Shown: positions 51,451 to 60,532, counted from the first letter of the stretch. The stretch is 64,000 nt of DNA from Streptomyces sp. TRM70350 (GCF_019219825.1 NZ_JAHUXH010000018.1:1-64000), one strand, 5' to 3'. Numbers and translations: made by a program. Notes: generated by a model from the sequence alone, not told the origin.

Positions 51451-53574
51451 ATGTTCGACACCGTTCTTGTGGCCAACCGCGGCGAGATCGCCGTCCGCGT
51501 CATCCGTACGCTGCGCTCGCTGGGCGTCCGCTCGGTCGCCGTCTTCTCCGACGCCGACGCCGACGCCCGGCATGTCCGCGAGGCCGACACGGCGGTACGG
51601 ATCGGACCGGCACCGGCCGTCGACAGCTATCTGTCCGTGGAGCGGATCCTTGAGGCGGCGGCCGCCACGAACGCCCAGGCGGTCCACCCGGGGTACGGCT
51701 TCCTCGCCGAGAACGCCGCCTTCGCGCGCGCGTGCGCCGCGGCGGGGCTGGCCTTCATCGGCCCCCCGGCGGGCGCGATCTCCCTCATGGGTGACAAGAT
51801 CCGCGCCAAGGAGACCGTGGCGGCGGCCGGAGTCCCCGTCGTCCCCGGCGGCCGCGACCCCGAACTCGCGCGGGCGGCCCGCGAACTGGGCGCCCCCGTG
51901 CTCATCAAGCCGTCCGCGGGCGGTGGTGGCAAGGGCATGCGCCTGGTGCGGGACCTGACCCACCTCAACGACGAGATCGCCGCCGCCCGGCGCGAGGCCG
52001 CCGCCTCCTTCGGTGACGACACCCTCCTCGTGGAGCGGTGGATCGACCGGCCCCGCCACATCGAGATCCAGGTCCTGGCCGACGGCCACGGGGGCGTCGT
52101 TCACCTGGGCGAGCGCGAGTGCTCCCTCCAGCGCCGCCACCAGAAGATCATCGAGGAGGCGCCGAGTGTGCTCCTCAGCGAGGAGACGCGGTCGGCGATG
52201 GGCCGGGCGGCCGTGGAAGCGGCCCGCTCGTGCGGGTACGTCGGCGCGGGCACGGTCGAGTTCATCGTCCCGGGCGGGGACCCGAGCGCGTACTACTTCA
52301 TGGAGATGAACACCCGCCTCCAGGTGGAGCACCCCGTCACCGAGTTCATCACGGGCCTCGACCTGGTGGAGTGGCAGCTGCGGGTCGCGGCGGGCGAGCG
52401 CCTCGCCTTCGCGCAGGACGACATCGCCCTCACCGGGCACGCCATAGAGGCCCGCATCTGCGCCGAGGACCCGACCCGGGGCTTCCTGCCCTCCGGCGGC
52501 ACGGTGCTCGGGCTGCGCGAGCCCCAGGGCGACGGCATCCGCACCGACTCCGGGCTCAGCGAGGGCACCGAGGTGGGCAGCCTGTACGACCCGATGCTGT
52601 CGAAGGTCATCGCGTACGGCCCCGACCGCGCCACCGCCCTGCGCAAGCTGCGCGCCGCCCTCGCCGAGACGGTGATCCTGGGCGTGCCGACGAACACCGG
52701 GTTCCTGCGACGGCTGCTGGCCCATCCGGCGGTCGTCGAGGGCGACCTGGACACGGGGCTGGTGGAGCGGGAGGTGGCGGACCTCGTGGCGGACGAGGTC
52801 CCCAAGGAGGTCTACGCGGCGGCGGCTCTGCTGCGCCAGGCCGCGTCGGCCCCCGCGCCCGCCCCGGGCTCCGGCTGGGTCGATCCGTTCTCCGTCCCTC
52901 AGGGCTGGCGCCTGGGCGGTGAGCGGGCCTGGACGCCGCATCACCTGCGGGTGCCGGGTCACGACCCGGTGACCGCACGTCTGCGCGCCACGACGGACGG
53001 CGGCTTCGAGCTGCTGCTCGGCACGACGGAGGCCCCGACGCCGAGGGCCCCCGGGCCGGCCCGGACGGGAGCCGAAGCCCTGGCGGGGGCCGAAGCCGAA
53101 GCCGCAGCCCGGCCGGGCGCAACCGGCCCCACCCCGGCAGAAGCCGCAGCCCCGGTCCGAGTGTCCGCAGGCCCGGCCCCGGCGGGAGCGGAGTCGCGGT
53201 TCACCTTCCGGCTCGGCGGCACCGCCCACACCTTCGCCGCCCTGCCGGACGGCACGTGGCTCGGCCGCGACGGTGACGCCTGGCACGTCCGCGACCACGA
53301 CCCGGTCGAGGCGTCCCTCTCCCGCGCCGCCCACTCCGGCGCCGACTCGCTCACCGCGCCCATGCCGGGCACGGTCACGGTCGTGAAGGTCGCGGTCGGC
53401 GACGAAGTGAGCGCCGGTCAGAGCCTGCTGGTGGTGGAGGCGATGAAGATGGAGCACGTCATCTCCGCCCCGCACGCCGGAAAGGTCACCGAGCTGGACG
53501 TCGCTCCCGGCACCACGGTCGCCATGGACCAGGTACTGGCGGTCATCGCCCCGACCGAGGAGGAGACGGCATGA
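51451..53574 (+). CDS. mccA: Acyl-CoA carboxylase biotin-carboxylase/biotin-carrier (alpha) subunit
   Basis: This 707-residue protein has a biotin carboxylase domain in residues 1-445 (ANRGEIAVRVIRTLRSLG, ATP-grasp KPSAGGGGKGMRLV, EMNTRLQVEHPVTE), a linker and the biotinyl domain at the C-terminus with VVEAMKMEHV, whose second Lys carries biotin. Between about residues 525 and 580 is a long Ala/Pro/Glu-rich insertion that makes it longer than most relatives. It works with MccB. It overlaps the HMG-CoA lyase gene by ATGA. Confidence 0.9.
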   Translation: MFDTVLVANRGEIAVRVIRTLRSLGVRSVAVFSDADADARHVREADTAVRIGPAPAVDSYLSVERILEAAAATNAQAVHPGYGFLAENAAFARACAAAGLAFIGPPAGAISLMGDKIRAKETVAAAGVPVVPGGRDPELARAARELGAPVLIKPSAGGGGKGMRLVRDLTHLNDEIAAARREAAASFGDDTLLVERWIDRPRHIEIQVLADGHGGVVHLGERECSLQRRHQKIIEEAPSVLLSEETRSAMGRAAVEAARSCGYVGAGTVEFIVPGGDPSAYYFMEMNTRLQVEHPVTEFITGLDLVEWQLRVAAGERLAFAQDDIALTGHAIEARICAEDPTRGFLPSGGTVLGLREPQGDGIRTDSGLSEGTEVGSLYDPMLSKVIAYGPDRATALRKLRAALAETVILGVPTNTGFLRRLLAHPAVVEGDLDTGLVEREVADLVADEVPKEVYAAAALLRQAASAPAPAPGSGWVDPFSVPQGWRLGGERAWTPHHLRVPGHDPVTARLRATTDGGFELLLGTTEAPTPRAPGPARTGAEALAGAEAEAAARPGATGPTPAEAAAPVRVSAGPAPAGAESRFTFRLGGTAHTFAALPDGTWLGRDGDAWHVRDHDPVEASLSRAAHSGADSLTAPMPGTVTVVKVAVGDEVSAGQSLLVVEAMKMEHVISAPHAGKVTELDVAPGTTVAMDQVLAVIAPTEEETA

Positions 53575-54518
53575 GCAGCCCCGGACCCGGCCTCCCGATG
53601 GTCGTACCGGCCCCGGACCTGCCCGCCCGGGTCCGCATCCACGAGGTCGGCCCCCGCGACGGCCTGCAGAACGAGAAGGCGCAGGTCCCGACGGAGGTCA
53701 AGGCGGAGTTCGTCCGCCGCCTGGCCGACGCGGGCCTGACCACGATCGAGGCCACCAGCTTCGTACACCCCAAGTGGGTGCCCCAACTGGCGGACGCGGA
53801 GCAGTTGTTCCCGCTCGTCAGGGACGTGGCAGTCGCCCTCCCGGTCCTCGTCCCCAACACCCGTGGCCTCGACCGGGCGCTGGTCCTGGGCGCCACCCGC
53901 GTCGCCGTCTTCGCCAGCGCCACCGAGTCCTTCGCGAAGGCCAACCTCAACCGCACGGTCGACGAGGCGCTGGCCATGTTCGCCCCGGTGGTGGCGCGGG
54001 CCAAGGCCGAGCACGTCCATGTCCGCGGCTATCTGTCCATGTGTTTCGGCGACCCCTGGGAGGGCCCCGTCCCGGTCCACCAGGTCGTCCGGGTCTGCAA
54101 GGCCCTGATGGACATGGGCTGCGACGAGCTGAGCCTGGGCGACACGATCGGCGTGGCGACCCCCGGTCACGTCGCCGAACTCCTCACCGCCCTCAACGCC
54201 GACCACATTCCCACCACCGCCCTCGGCGTGCACTTCCACGACACCTACGGCCAGGCCCTCGCCAACACCCTGGCCGCGCTCCAGCACGGCGTCACGACGG
54301 TCGACGCCTCGGCGGGCGGCCTCGGCGGCTGCCCGTACGCCAAGAGCGCCACCGGCAACCTCGCCACCGAGGACCTCGTGTGGATGCTGCACGGCCTCGG
54401 CATCGACACCGGCGTCGACCTCGGCCGTCTCACCGCCACCAGCGTGTGGATGGCCGGTCACCTGGGCCGACCCAGCCCGTCCCGCACCGTAAGAGCCCTC
54501 TCCCACCAGGAGCAGTGA
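53571..54518 (+). CDS. hmgL: Hydroxymethylglutaryl-CoA lyase
   Basis: This 315-residue HMGL-like TIM-barrel lyase cleaves 3-hydroxy-3-methylglutaryl-CoA to acetoacetate and acetyl-CoA, the last step of leucine degradation. Key motifs are VRIHEVGPRDGLQNEK (catalytic Arg-Asp), EATSFVHPKWVPQL, LGVHFHDTYGQAL (metal His pair) and GGLGGCPYAKSATGNLATED (the catalytic Cys loop). The ATG overlaps the mccA stop. This gene makes leucine catabolism the most likely role of the whole operon. Confidence 0.93.
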   Translation: MSSPGPGLPMVVPAPDLPARVRIHEVGPRDGLQNEKAQVPTEVKAEFVRRLADAGLTTIEATSFVHPKWVPQLADAEQLFPLVRDVAVALPVLVPNTRGLDRALVLGATRVAVFASATESFAKANLNRTVDEALAMFAPVVARAKAEHVHVRGYLSMCFGDPWEGPVPVHQVVRVCKALMDMGCDELSLGDTIGVATPGHVAELLTALNADHIPTTALGVHFHDTYGQALANTLAALQHGVTTVDASAGGLGGCPYAKSATGNLATEDLVWMLHGLGIDTGVDLGRLTATSVWMAGHLGRPSPSRTVRALSHQEQ

Positions 54519-54524
54519 CGCATC

Positions 54525-55685
54525 ATGGACCACCGCCTCACCCCCGAGCTGGAAGAACTCCGCCGCACGGTCGAGGAGTTCGCACACGAGGTCGTCGCGC
54601 CCAAGATCGGCGACTACTACGAGCGGCACGAGTTCCCGTACGAGATCGTCCGCGAGATGGCCCGGATGGGCCTGTTCGGGCTGCCGTTCCCGGAGGAGTA
54701 CGGCGGTATGGGCGGCGACTACCTCGCCCTGGGCGTCGCCCTGGAGGAACTGGCCCGCGTGGACTCCTCGGTGGCCATCACCCTGGAGGCGGGCGTCTCG
54801 CTGGGCGCCATGCCGATCCATCTGTTCGGCACCGAGGAGCAGAAGCGCGCCTGGCTGCCCCGGCTGTGCTCCGGCGAGATCCTGGGCGCCTTCGGCCTGA
54901 CCGAGCCCGACGGCGGCTCGGACGCGGGCGCGACCCGCACGACGGCCCGGCTGGACCCGGAGACCGACGAGTGGGTGATCAACGGCACCAAGTGCTTCAT
55001 CACCAACTCCGGTACGGACATCACCGGTCTGGTCACGGTCACCGCGGTGACGGGCCGTCAGCCGGACGGCAGGCCGCTGATCTCCGCGATCATCGTCCCG
55101 TCCGGCACGCCGGGCTTCTCGGTCGCGCCCCCGTACTCCAAGGTCGGCTGGAACGCCTCCGACACCCGGGAGCTGTCCTTCGACGACGTCCGGGTCCCGG
55201 CGGCGAACCTGCTGGGCGAGGAGGGCAGGGGGTACGCACAGTTCCTGCGCATCCTCGACGAGGGCCGCATCGCCATCGCGGCGCTCGCCACCGGCCTGGC
55301 GCAGGGCTGCGTCGACGAGTCGGTGAAGTACGCGAAGGAACGGCACGCCTTCGGCCGGCCGATCGGTGCCAACCAGGCCATCCAGTTCAAGATCGCCGAC
55401 ATGGAGATGAAGGCCCACACGGCCCGCCTGGCGTGGCGGGACGCGGCCTCCCGGCTGCTGGCGGGCGAACCCTTCAAGAAGGAGGCGGCGCTGGCGAAGC
55501 TGTACTCCTCCACCATCGCGGTGGACAACGCCCGCGACGCCACCCAGATTCACGGCGGTTACGGCTTCATGAACGAGTATCCGGTGGCCCGTATGTGGCG
55601 GGACTCGAAGATCCTGGAGATCGGGGAGGGCACGAGCGAGGTGCAACGGATGCTGATCGCGCGGGAGCTGGGGCTCGCGGGCTGA
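54525..55685 (+). CDS. acdH: Acyl-CoA dehydrogenase (isovaleryl/short-branched-chain type)
   Basis: This 386-residue acyl-CoA dehydrogenase is in operon with the carboxylase and lyase. It has the FAD-binding signature FGLTEPDGGSDAGATRTTA, SDTRELSFDDVRVPAANLLG, the adenine-site QIHGGYGFMNEYPVARMWRD and IGEGTSEVQRML. It starts at ATG 54525, six bases after the hmgL stop. Context suggests oxidation of isovaleryl-CoA to methylcrotonyl-CoA. The Streptomyces acdH product has also been linked to valine (isobutyryl-CoA) breakdown, so dual use is possible. Confidence 0.88.
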   Translation: MDHRLTPELEELRRTVEEFAHEVVAPKIGDYYERHEFPYEIVREMARMGLFGLPFPEEYGGMGGDYLALGVALEELARVDSSVAITLEAGVSLGAMPIHLFGTEEQKRAWLPRLCSGEILGAFGLTEPDGGSDAGATRTTARLDPETDEWVINGTKCFITNSGTDITGLVTVTAVTGRQPDGRPLISAIIVPSGTPGFSVAPPYSKVGWNASDTRELSFDDVRVPAANLLGEEGRGYAQFLRILDEGRIAIAALATGLAQGCVDESVKYAKERHAFGRPIGANQAIQFKIADMEMKAHTARLAWRDAASRLLAGEPFKKEAALAKLYSSTIAVDNARDATQIHGGYGFMNEYPVARMWRDSKILEIGEGTSEVQRMLIARELGLAG

Positions 55686-55752
55686 GCCACCGCCCGCACG
55701 GGCTGCGTACAGGCTGCGGCGCGGGGGCCCACTCCCGGAACAGGATATGAGA

Positions 55753-55771
55753 TTAGGTTAGCCTAACCTAT
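55753..55771. promoter_or_regulatory. Iron box (DmdR/IdeR operator) upstream of desE
   Basis: TTAGGTTAGCCTAACCTAT is a 19-bp palindrome, one base from perfect, matching the actinobacterial DmdR/IdeR consensus. It sits 51 bases before the desE GTG. It would confer repression by iron, yet the gene behind it is truncated. Confidence 0.9.
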
Positions 55772-55821
55772 CTTCGAATGGTCCGGCGGGCCCTCCGCCC
55801 TGTTCGAAAGCAGCCACGCTC

Positions 55822-56445
55822 GTGTCCAACGCCCGTGCCACCCATCTCACCCGCCGCGGCATCCTCGCCGCCGGTGGCGCCCTCGGCCTCGGGGCCGTGC
55901 TCGCCGCCTGCGGCGACGAAGACGCGAACAGCGGCGGCTCGGACCCGAAGGCATCCGCCACGGCATCCGGCCCCTGGTCGCTCAAGGACGACCGCGGCGA
56001 GACGGTGAAGCTGGACCAGGTCCCGACGAACATCGCCGCCTTCGTCGGCGTCGCCGCCGCCGCCCTCCACGACTACGGCATCGAGGTCAAGGGCGTCTTC
56101 GGCCCGACCACCACGCAGGACGGCAAGGCCGACGTCCAGACCGGTGACATGGACGTCAGCAAGCTGACCGTCTTCGGCAACGCCTGGGACCAGTTCAACG
56201 TCGAGAAGTACGCCGCCTTCCAGCCGGACGTGCTGATCTCCACCACCTTCGACAGCGCGGGCACCCTCTGGTACGTCCCCGAGGCGTCCAAGGACAAGAT
56301 CGCCAAGCTCGCCCCGAGCGTCGCCGTCTCCGTCTACGACCGCCAGATGACCGAGCCGCTGCAGCGCATGTGGGCGCTGGCCGAGTCACTCGGCGCGGAC
56401 ATGAAGGCCGACAAAGGAAGAGACCGGCGGGGCGGGCGGCGGTGA
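55822..56445 (+). pseudogene. desE: Truncated ferrioxamine-binding lipoprotein (desE 5' part)
   Basis: The gene begins at a GTG with a lipoprotein signal (TRRGILAAGGALGLGAVLAA, lipidated Cys in LAACGDED). It continues as a siderophore-binding protein of the Peripla_BP_2/FepB type: DDRGETVKLDQVPTNIAAFV, YAAFQPDVLISTTFD, ALAESLGADMKADK. After about residue 198 homology stops and ten unrelated residues (GRDRRGGRR) lead to a stop at 56445. Full-length relatives run to about 340 residues, so the C-terminal lobe is gone and ligand binding should be lost. The junction is at about 56412-56417. Confidence 0.88.
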
Positions 56446-56590
56446 GGGTGACGCCGGTGCGGCCGCTGCCGAGGCGGTAGCCCCCGTCGCCGTACGGGCC
56501 CTTGGCGAGCCGCAGCCGGATGCCGCCGTCGCCATGTGTGGTGGCGGGGAGGCGGTGTCCCGTCGGAGGGCGCAGCACCCACTGTCTCGC
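56417..56590 (-). pseudogene. Internal fragment of a GH20 beta-N-acetylhexosaminidase
   Basis: The minus strand encodes VLRPPTGHRLPATTHGDGG, IRLRLAKGPYGDGGYRLGS and GVTLTAARPAGLF. This matches, from memory, the region around residues 60-110 of Streptomyces GH20 hexosaminidases (LLRPATGYRLPV, GYRLDSG, GVTITARKAAGLFHG). The signal peptide and domain start are missing on one side. The entire catalytic barrel is missing on the other, where the frame runs straight into desE. It is a scrap left by deletion. Confidence 0.78.
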
Positions 56591-56614
56591 CAGACCGGTG
56601 AAACAATCCCCGGC

Positions 56615-57493
56615 ATGGCGGAAATCATCCAGAAGGACGGCACCTGGGTCTTCGACGGCGACGCGCTGCGCCTGACGCCCGGACGGGACAAGAACGTCAG
56701 TCTGCTGCGCAAGACGCTGGGTGAACTGGTCGTGCCGCTGCGGGCGCTGGCGGGCATATCGTTCGAGCAGGGCCGCAAGTCCGGGCGGCTGAGGCTGCGG
56801 CTGCGGGACGGCGCCGACCCGCTGCTGCACGCGACCGGCGGTCGGCTCACCGAGCCCCACGACCCCTACCAACTGGTCGTCGAGTCCGACCGCTACGGCG
56901 TCGCCGAGTACGTGGTGGACGAGGTGCGCAGCGCCCTGATGCTGGACCAGGTGCCCTCCGACCCGGTCTCGGAGTACCTGCTGCCCGGCCCCGCCGTCCC
57001 GCTGTCGGCCGCCGCCGGGGACGGCACGGCGAGCTTCGACGGCGAGCAGGTGCGCCTGGAGTGGAACTGGAAGACGGAGGACGCCAAGGCCGCCGCCGGC
57101 ACCCGCACGCTGGCCGTCACCGACATCGCGGCCGTGGAGTGGCATCCGGCGGCGGGCCTGGAGAACGGTTACCTGCGTTTCACCGTGAAGAACGCCCCCA
57201 CCAAGGCCCCGCCCAAGTACGACCCCAACTCGGTCGAGCTGTGGGGCTTCAAGAAGGACCCGCTCATGGCCCTGGTCGCGGCCGCCGTCCAGGCCCGCAT
57301 CCCGCACCCGGCGGCCCCGGCCGCCGCCCTGGAGGCCCCCGCACAGGAGCCGGAGCCCGCCGCGTCCGCCCGCGAGGACGACCACGACGCACTGCTCCGG
57401 CGCCTGCGCGAACTCGGTGAGCTGCATCGCACCGGCGTACTGACCGACGAGGAGTTCACCCTGGCCAAGCAGGCGATCCTGAAACGGATGTAA
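56615..57493 (+). CDS. DUF4429-family protein with C-terminal SHOCT domain
   Basis: This 292-residue protein has two similar beta-rich PH-like halves of the DUF4429 type (KDGTWVFDGDALRLTPGRDK and later GDGTASFDGEQVRLEWNWK, each followed by a hydrophobic strand and AGISFEQG or AAVEWHPA). It ends in a SHOCT helix pair (LRELGELHRTGVLTDEEFTL). The ATG at 56615 has AAACAAT about ten bases upstream, suggesting a leaderless transcript. Cytoplasmic; function unknown. It borders the desE deletion scar but appears intact. Confidence 0.78.
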   Translation: MAEIIQKDGTWVFDGDALRLTPGRDKNVSLLRKTLGELVVPLRALAGISFEQGRKSGRLRLRLRDGADPLLHATGGRLTEPHDPYQLVVESDRYGVAEYVVDEVRSALMLDQVPSDPVSEYLLPGPAVPLSAAAGDGTASFDGEQVRLEWNWKTEDAKAAAGTRTLAVTDIAAVEWHPAAGLENGYLRFTVKNAPTKAPPKYDPNSVELWGFKKDPLMALVAAAVQARIPHPAAPAAALEAPAQEPEPAASAREDDHDALLRRLRELGELHRTGVLTDEEFTLAKQAILKRM

Positions 57494-57553
57494 CCGGATA
57501 CACCGGGCATCGCAGCCCATCCACCCCACACATCTGCCCGAAATCGGGCAGGG

Positions 57554-57850
57554 ATGTTGCGAAAGCGTCGCCCGTACCCCAGGATCTACCGGGTGCACGA
57601 CGAACTCGTTGATCATCTGACGCGGTCCACGCCCCTCAACCGGGGCGAGGCGCTGCGCGTGATCCAGGACGTGCTCGCCTACTTCGACGAGACGACCGAG
57701 GGGTTCGTCCGTCGCCGCCACCGCGAGCTGCAGGCCCAGGGCCTGATCAACGCGACGATCTTCGAACAGATCGCGGCGGACCTGAAATACCGGGCGGTGG
57801 CACCACCGGAGCTCACGCTCAGGCAGCTGCGCCGCATCGTCTACGGCTGA
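57554..57850 (+). CDS. Small conserved protein upstream of glmS
   Basis: This 98-residue basic, helical protein (RVHDELVDHLTRSTPLNRGE, VIQDVLAYFDETTEGFVRRR, FEQIAADLKYRAVAPPELTL) ends 11 bp before glmS on the same strand. No catalytic motif is visible; it is conserved at this position in Streptomyces as far as I recall. The close spacing suggests cotranscription with glmS. Function unknown. Confidence 0.7.
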   Translation: MLRKRRPYPRIYRVHDELVDHLTRSTPLNRGEALRVIQDVLAYFDETTEGFVRRRHRELQAQGLINATIFEQIAADLKYRAVAPPELTLRQLRRIVYG

Positions 57851-57861
57851 GGAATACGTAT

Positions 57862-59679
57862 ATGTGCGGAATCGTCGGATACATCGGGAAGCGCGACGTC
57901 GCGCCCCTGCTCCTGGAAGGCCTCCAGCGCCTGGAGTACCGCGGCTACGACTCGGCCGGCATCGTCGTCACCTCCCCCAAGGCGGCCGGCCTGAAGATGG
58001 TCAAGGCCAAGGGCCGGGTCCGTGACCTGGAGACCAAGGTCCCCGCGCGCTTCAAGGGCACCACCGGCATCGCCCACACCCGCTGGGCCACCCACGGCGC
58101 CCCCTCCGACGTGAACGCCCACCCGCACCTGGACGCCGAGGGCAAGGTCGCCGTCGTCCACAACGGCATCATCGACAACGCCTCCGACCTGCGCCGCAAG
58201 CTGGAGGCGGACGGCGTCGAGTTCCTGTCCGAGACCGACACCGAGGTCCTCGTCCACCTGATCGCCCGCTCGCAGGCCGAGAAGCTGGAGGACAAGGTCC
58301 GCGAGACCCTCCGCCTCATCGAGGGCACGTACGGCATCGCCGTCCTGCACGCCGACTTCCCGGACCGCATCGTCGTCGCCCGCAACGGCTCCCCGGTCGT
58401 CCTCGGCATCGGCGAGAAGGAGATGTTCGTCGCCTCGGACATCGCCGCGCTGGTCACCCACACCCGGCAGATAGTGACCCTCGACGACGGCGAGATGGCC
58501 ACCCTCAAGGCCGACGACTTCCGCACCTACACCACCGAGGGCACCCGGACGACCGCCGAGCCGACCACCGTGGAGTGGGAGGCGGCGTCGTACGACATGG
58601 GTGGCCACGACACCTACATGCACAAGGAGATCCACGAGCAGGCCGAGGCCGTGGACCGCGTCCTGCGCGGCCGGATCGACGACCGTTTCTCCACCGTGCA
58701 CCTCGGCGGCCTGAACCTCGACGCCCGCGAGGCGCGCCGGATCCGCCGCGTGAAGATCCTCGGCTGCGGCACCTCGTACCACGCGGGCATGATCGGCGCC
58801 CAGATGATCGAGGAGCTGGCCCGGATCCCCGCCGACGCCGAGCCCGCCTCCGAGTTCCGCTACCGCAACGCGGTCGTCGACCCCGACACCCTGTACATCG
58901 CCGTGTCGCAGTCCGGTGAGACGTACGACGTGCTGGCGGCCGTCCAGGAGCTGAAGCGCAAGGGCGCCCGGGTGCTGGGCATCGTGAACGTCGTCGGCTC
59001 GGCGATCGCCCGCGAGGCCGACGGCGGCATCTATGTGCACGCGGGCCCCGAGGTCTGCGTGGTCTCCACGAAGTGCTTCACCAACACCTGCGTGGCCTTC
59101 GCCCTGCTCGCCCTGCACCTCGGCCGCACCCGCGACCTCTCCGTCCGCGACGGCAAGCGGATCATCGCGGGCCTGCGCAGGCTGCCCACGCAGATCGCCG
59201 AGATCATGAAGCAGGAGGAGGAGATCGAGAAGCTGGCCAAGGGGTACGCCGACGCCCGCTCGATGCTCTTCATCGGCCGTGTCCGCGGCTACCCGGTGGC
59301 CCGCGAGGCCTCCCTCAAGCTCAAGGAGGTCTCGTACATCCACGCCGAGGCCTACCCCGCCTCCGAGCTGAAGCACGGCCCGCTCGCCCTGATCGAGCCC
59401 GCCCTCCCGACGGTCGCGATCGTCCCCGACGACGACCTGCTGGAGAAGAACCGCGCCGCGATGGAGGAGATCAAGGCCCGCAGCGGCAAGATCCTGGCGG
59501 TGGCCCACCAGGAGCAGGAGAAGGCCGACCAGACGATCGTGGTCCCGAAGAACGAGGACGAGCTGGACCCGATCCTGATGGGCATCCCGCTCCAACTCCT
59601 CGCCTACCACACGGCCCTGGCCCTGGGCAGGGACATCGACAAGCCGAGGAACCTCGCGAAGTCGGTAACGGTCGAATAG
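57862..59679 (+). CDS. glmS: Glutamine-fructose-6-phosphate aminotransferase (isomerizing)
   Basis: This 605-residue enzyme makes glucosamine-6-phosphate for peptidoglycan. The N-terminal glutaminase begins MCGIVGYIGKRDVAPLLLEG, with Cys2 as nucleophile after Met removal, and has RYDSAG-type RGYDSAGI, TRWATHGAPSDVNAHPH and HNGIIDN. Two SIS sugar isomerase domains follow (LGCGTSYHAGMIGAQMIEEL, AVSQSGETYDVLAAVQELKR, EVSYIHAEAYPASELKHGPL). The end KSVTVE is canonical. No glmS ribozyme is expected or seen. It is followed by a strong hairpin. Confidence 0.97.
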   Translation: MCGIVGYIGKRDVAPLLLEGLQRLEYRGYDSAGIVVTSPKAAGLKMVKAKGRVRDLETKVPARFKGTTGIAHTRWATHGAPSDVNAHPHLDAEGKVAVVHNGIIDNASDLRRKLEADGVEFLSETDTEVLVHLIARSQAEKLEDKVRETLRLIEGTYGIAVLHADFPDRIVVARNGSPVVLGIGEKEMFVASDIAALVTHTRQIVTLDDGEMATLKADDFRTYTTEGTRTTAEPTTVEWEAASYDMGGHDTYMHKEIHEQAEAVDRVLRGRIDDRFSTVHLGGLNLDAREARRIRRVKILGCGTSYHAGMIGAQMIEELARIPADAEPASEFRYRNAVVDPDTLYIAVSQSGETYDVLAAVQELKRKGARVLGIVNVVGSAIAREADGGIYVHAGPEVCVVSTKCFTNTCVAFALLALHLGRTRDLSVRDGKRIIAGLRRLPTQIAEIMKQEEEIEKLAKGYADARSMLFIGRVRGYPVAREASLKLKEVSYIHAEAYPASELKHGPLALIEPALPTVAIVPDDDLLEKNRAAMEEIKARSGKILAVAHQEQEKADQTIVVPKNEDELDPILMGIPLQLLAYHTALALGRDIDKPRNLAKSVTVE

Positions 59680-59744
59680 TCGGCCCAGGGGCGCGGGGAC
59701 TGCGCGAGAAACCACGACGCACCCGCACCGGCAAAGCAAACAGG

Positions 59745-59783
59745 ACGGACCCCCACGTGTGCCACCTTCACGCGGGGGTCCGT
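59745..59783. terminator. Bidirectional hairpin terminator after glmS
   Basis: ACGGACCCCCACGTG (59745-59759) pairs with CACGCGGGGGTCCGT (59769-59783), 15 bp with one mismatch and a 9-base loop, followed by CTT. It lies between the convergent ends of glmS and the membrane-protein gene. A copy of the GCGCGGGG-type repeat precedes it at about 59686-59705. Confidence 0.85.
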
Positions 59784-59824
59784 CTTATGCGCCGGGGAGC
59801 CGCCCAACCCCCCAGCCGGCGCCG

Positions 59825-60382
59825 CTAACCGGCAGCCGTCACCCCGCGGCCAGCGGCACGTCGCGGAAGTGCCGTCGGCCAGTGCGCCAGCGCCGCCGTG
59901 GCCGCGTACCAGGCCACCGCGCCCGAGGCGACGGCGAACCAGCCACCCGCCTTGTCCAGCGCCCCGCTGTCCGCGAACCGCCCGATGGCGAGCAGCAGCA
60001 GCGCGACGAAGAACAGCCCGTACACGGCCTGCCCGAGCGTGTCACCCCCGGCGAGCGTGAGGGAGAGGACGACGAGGGCGAACAGCAGCAGGAACAGCCC
60101 TGCGGCGTTGTCGGAGACCTGGGGCGAGACCGCCCATGTGAACCAGAGTGCGCCGAGCGCGGCGAACGCGGTCCCCGTCCCGGCGTCACCCTCCCGGAAC
60201 GCGAACAGTCCGGCGACGAACAACGCGACGCCGCCTACGTAGTGAGCCAGGGTCACGGCGTCCGCCGCCGTCACTCCGTCGATCAGTCCGGTGTACCCGA
60301 GGCCGACGGCCAACAGGGTGATGCCGAGCGCGAGTCGGCCGACGATCGTGGTGGTGCTTCCCGCAGAGACTCCGTTGTCCAC
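59825..60382 (-). CDS. Six-TM membrane protein, GPR1/FUN34/YaaH-like
   Basis: This 185-residue protein has about six hydrophobic helices, e.g. LALGITLLAVGLGYTGL, VGGVALFVAGLFAFREG, AGLFLLLFALVVLSL and AVYGLFFVALLLLAIG. Size, topology and the central GGVALFVAGLFAFREGDAG and FAALGALWFTWAV segments fit the acetate/succinate-channel family GPR1/FUN34/YaaH, but the N-terminal NPAP motif is absent, so the call is tentative. The ATG at 60382 has GGGAG upstream in the minus strand. Confidence 0.6.
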   Translation of the reverse strand: MDNGVSAGSTTTIVGRLALGITLLAVGLGYTGLIDGVTAADAVTLAHYVGGVALFVAGLFAFREGDAGTGTAFAALGALWFTWAVSPQVSDNAAGLFLLLFALVVLSLTLAGGDTLGQAVYGLFFVALLLLAIGRFADSGALDKAGGWFAVASGAVAWYAATAALAHWPTALPRRAAGRGVTAAG

Positions 60383-60532
60383 GGCGGGCTCCCTTCATGC
60401 ATGTGCAGTTGTACGGTGACCGGTATATGCCCTTCACAAGGGCACAAACACATCTACGCGTGAGTAGATTCGGGTGGCGCACAAAGGAAGTTGGCCGTGC
60501 CCACGGGGCATCTCACCTGGGCCAACGGCGAG

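Noticed and set aside
53774..55750. Long alternative plus-strand frame in the hmgL-acdH region
   Set aside because: Arg/Pro/Gly/His-rich translation in the wrong frame of two clearly coding genes.
59745..59783. tRNA-like or riboswitch structure after glmS
   Set aside because: A simple 15-bp hairpin between convergent genes; no cloverleaf elements.
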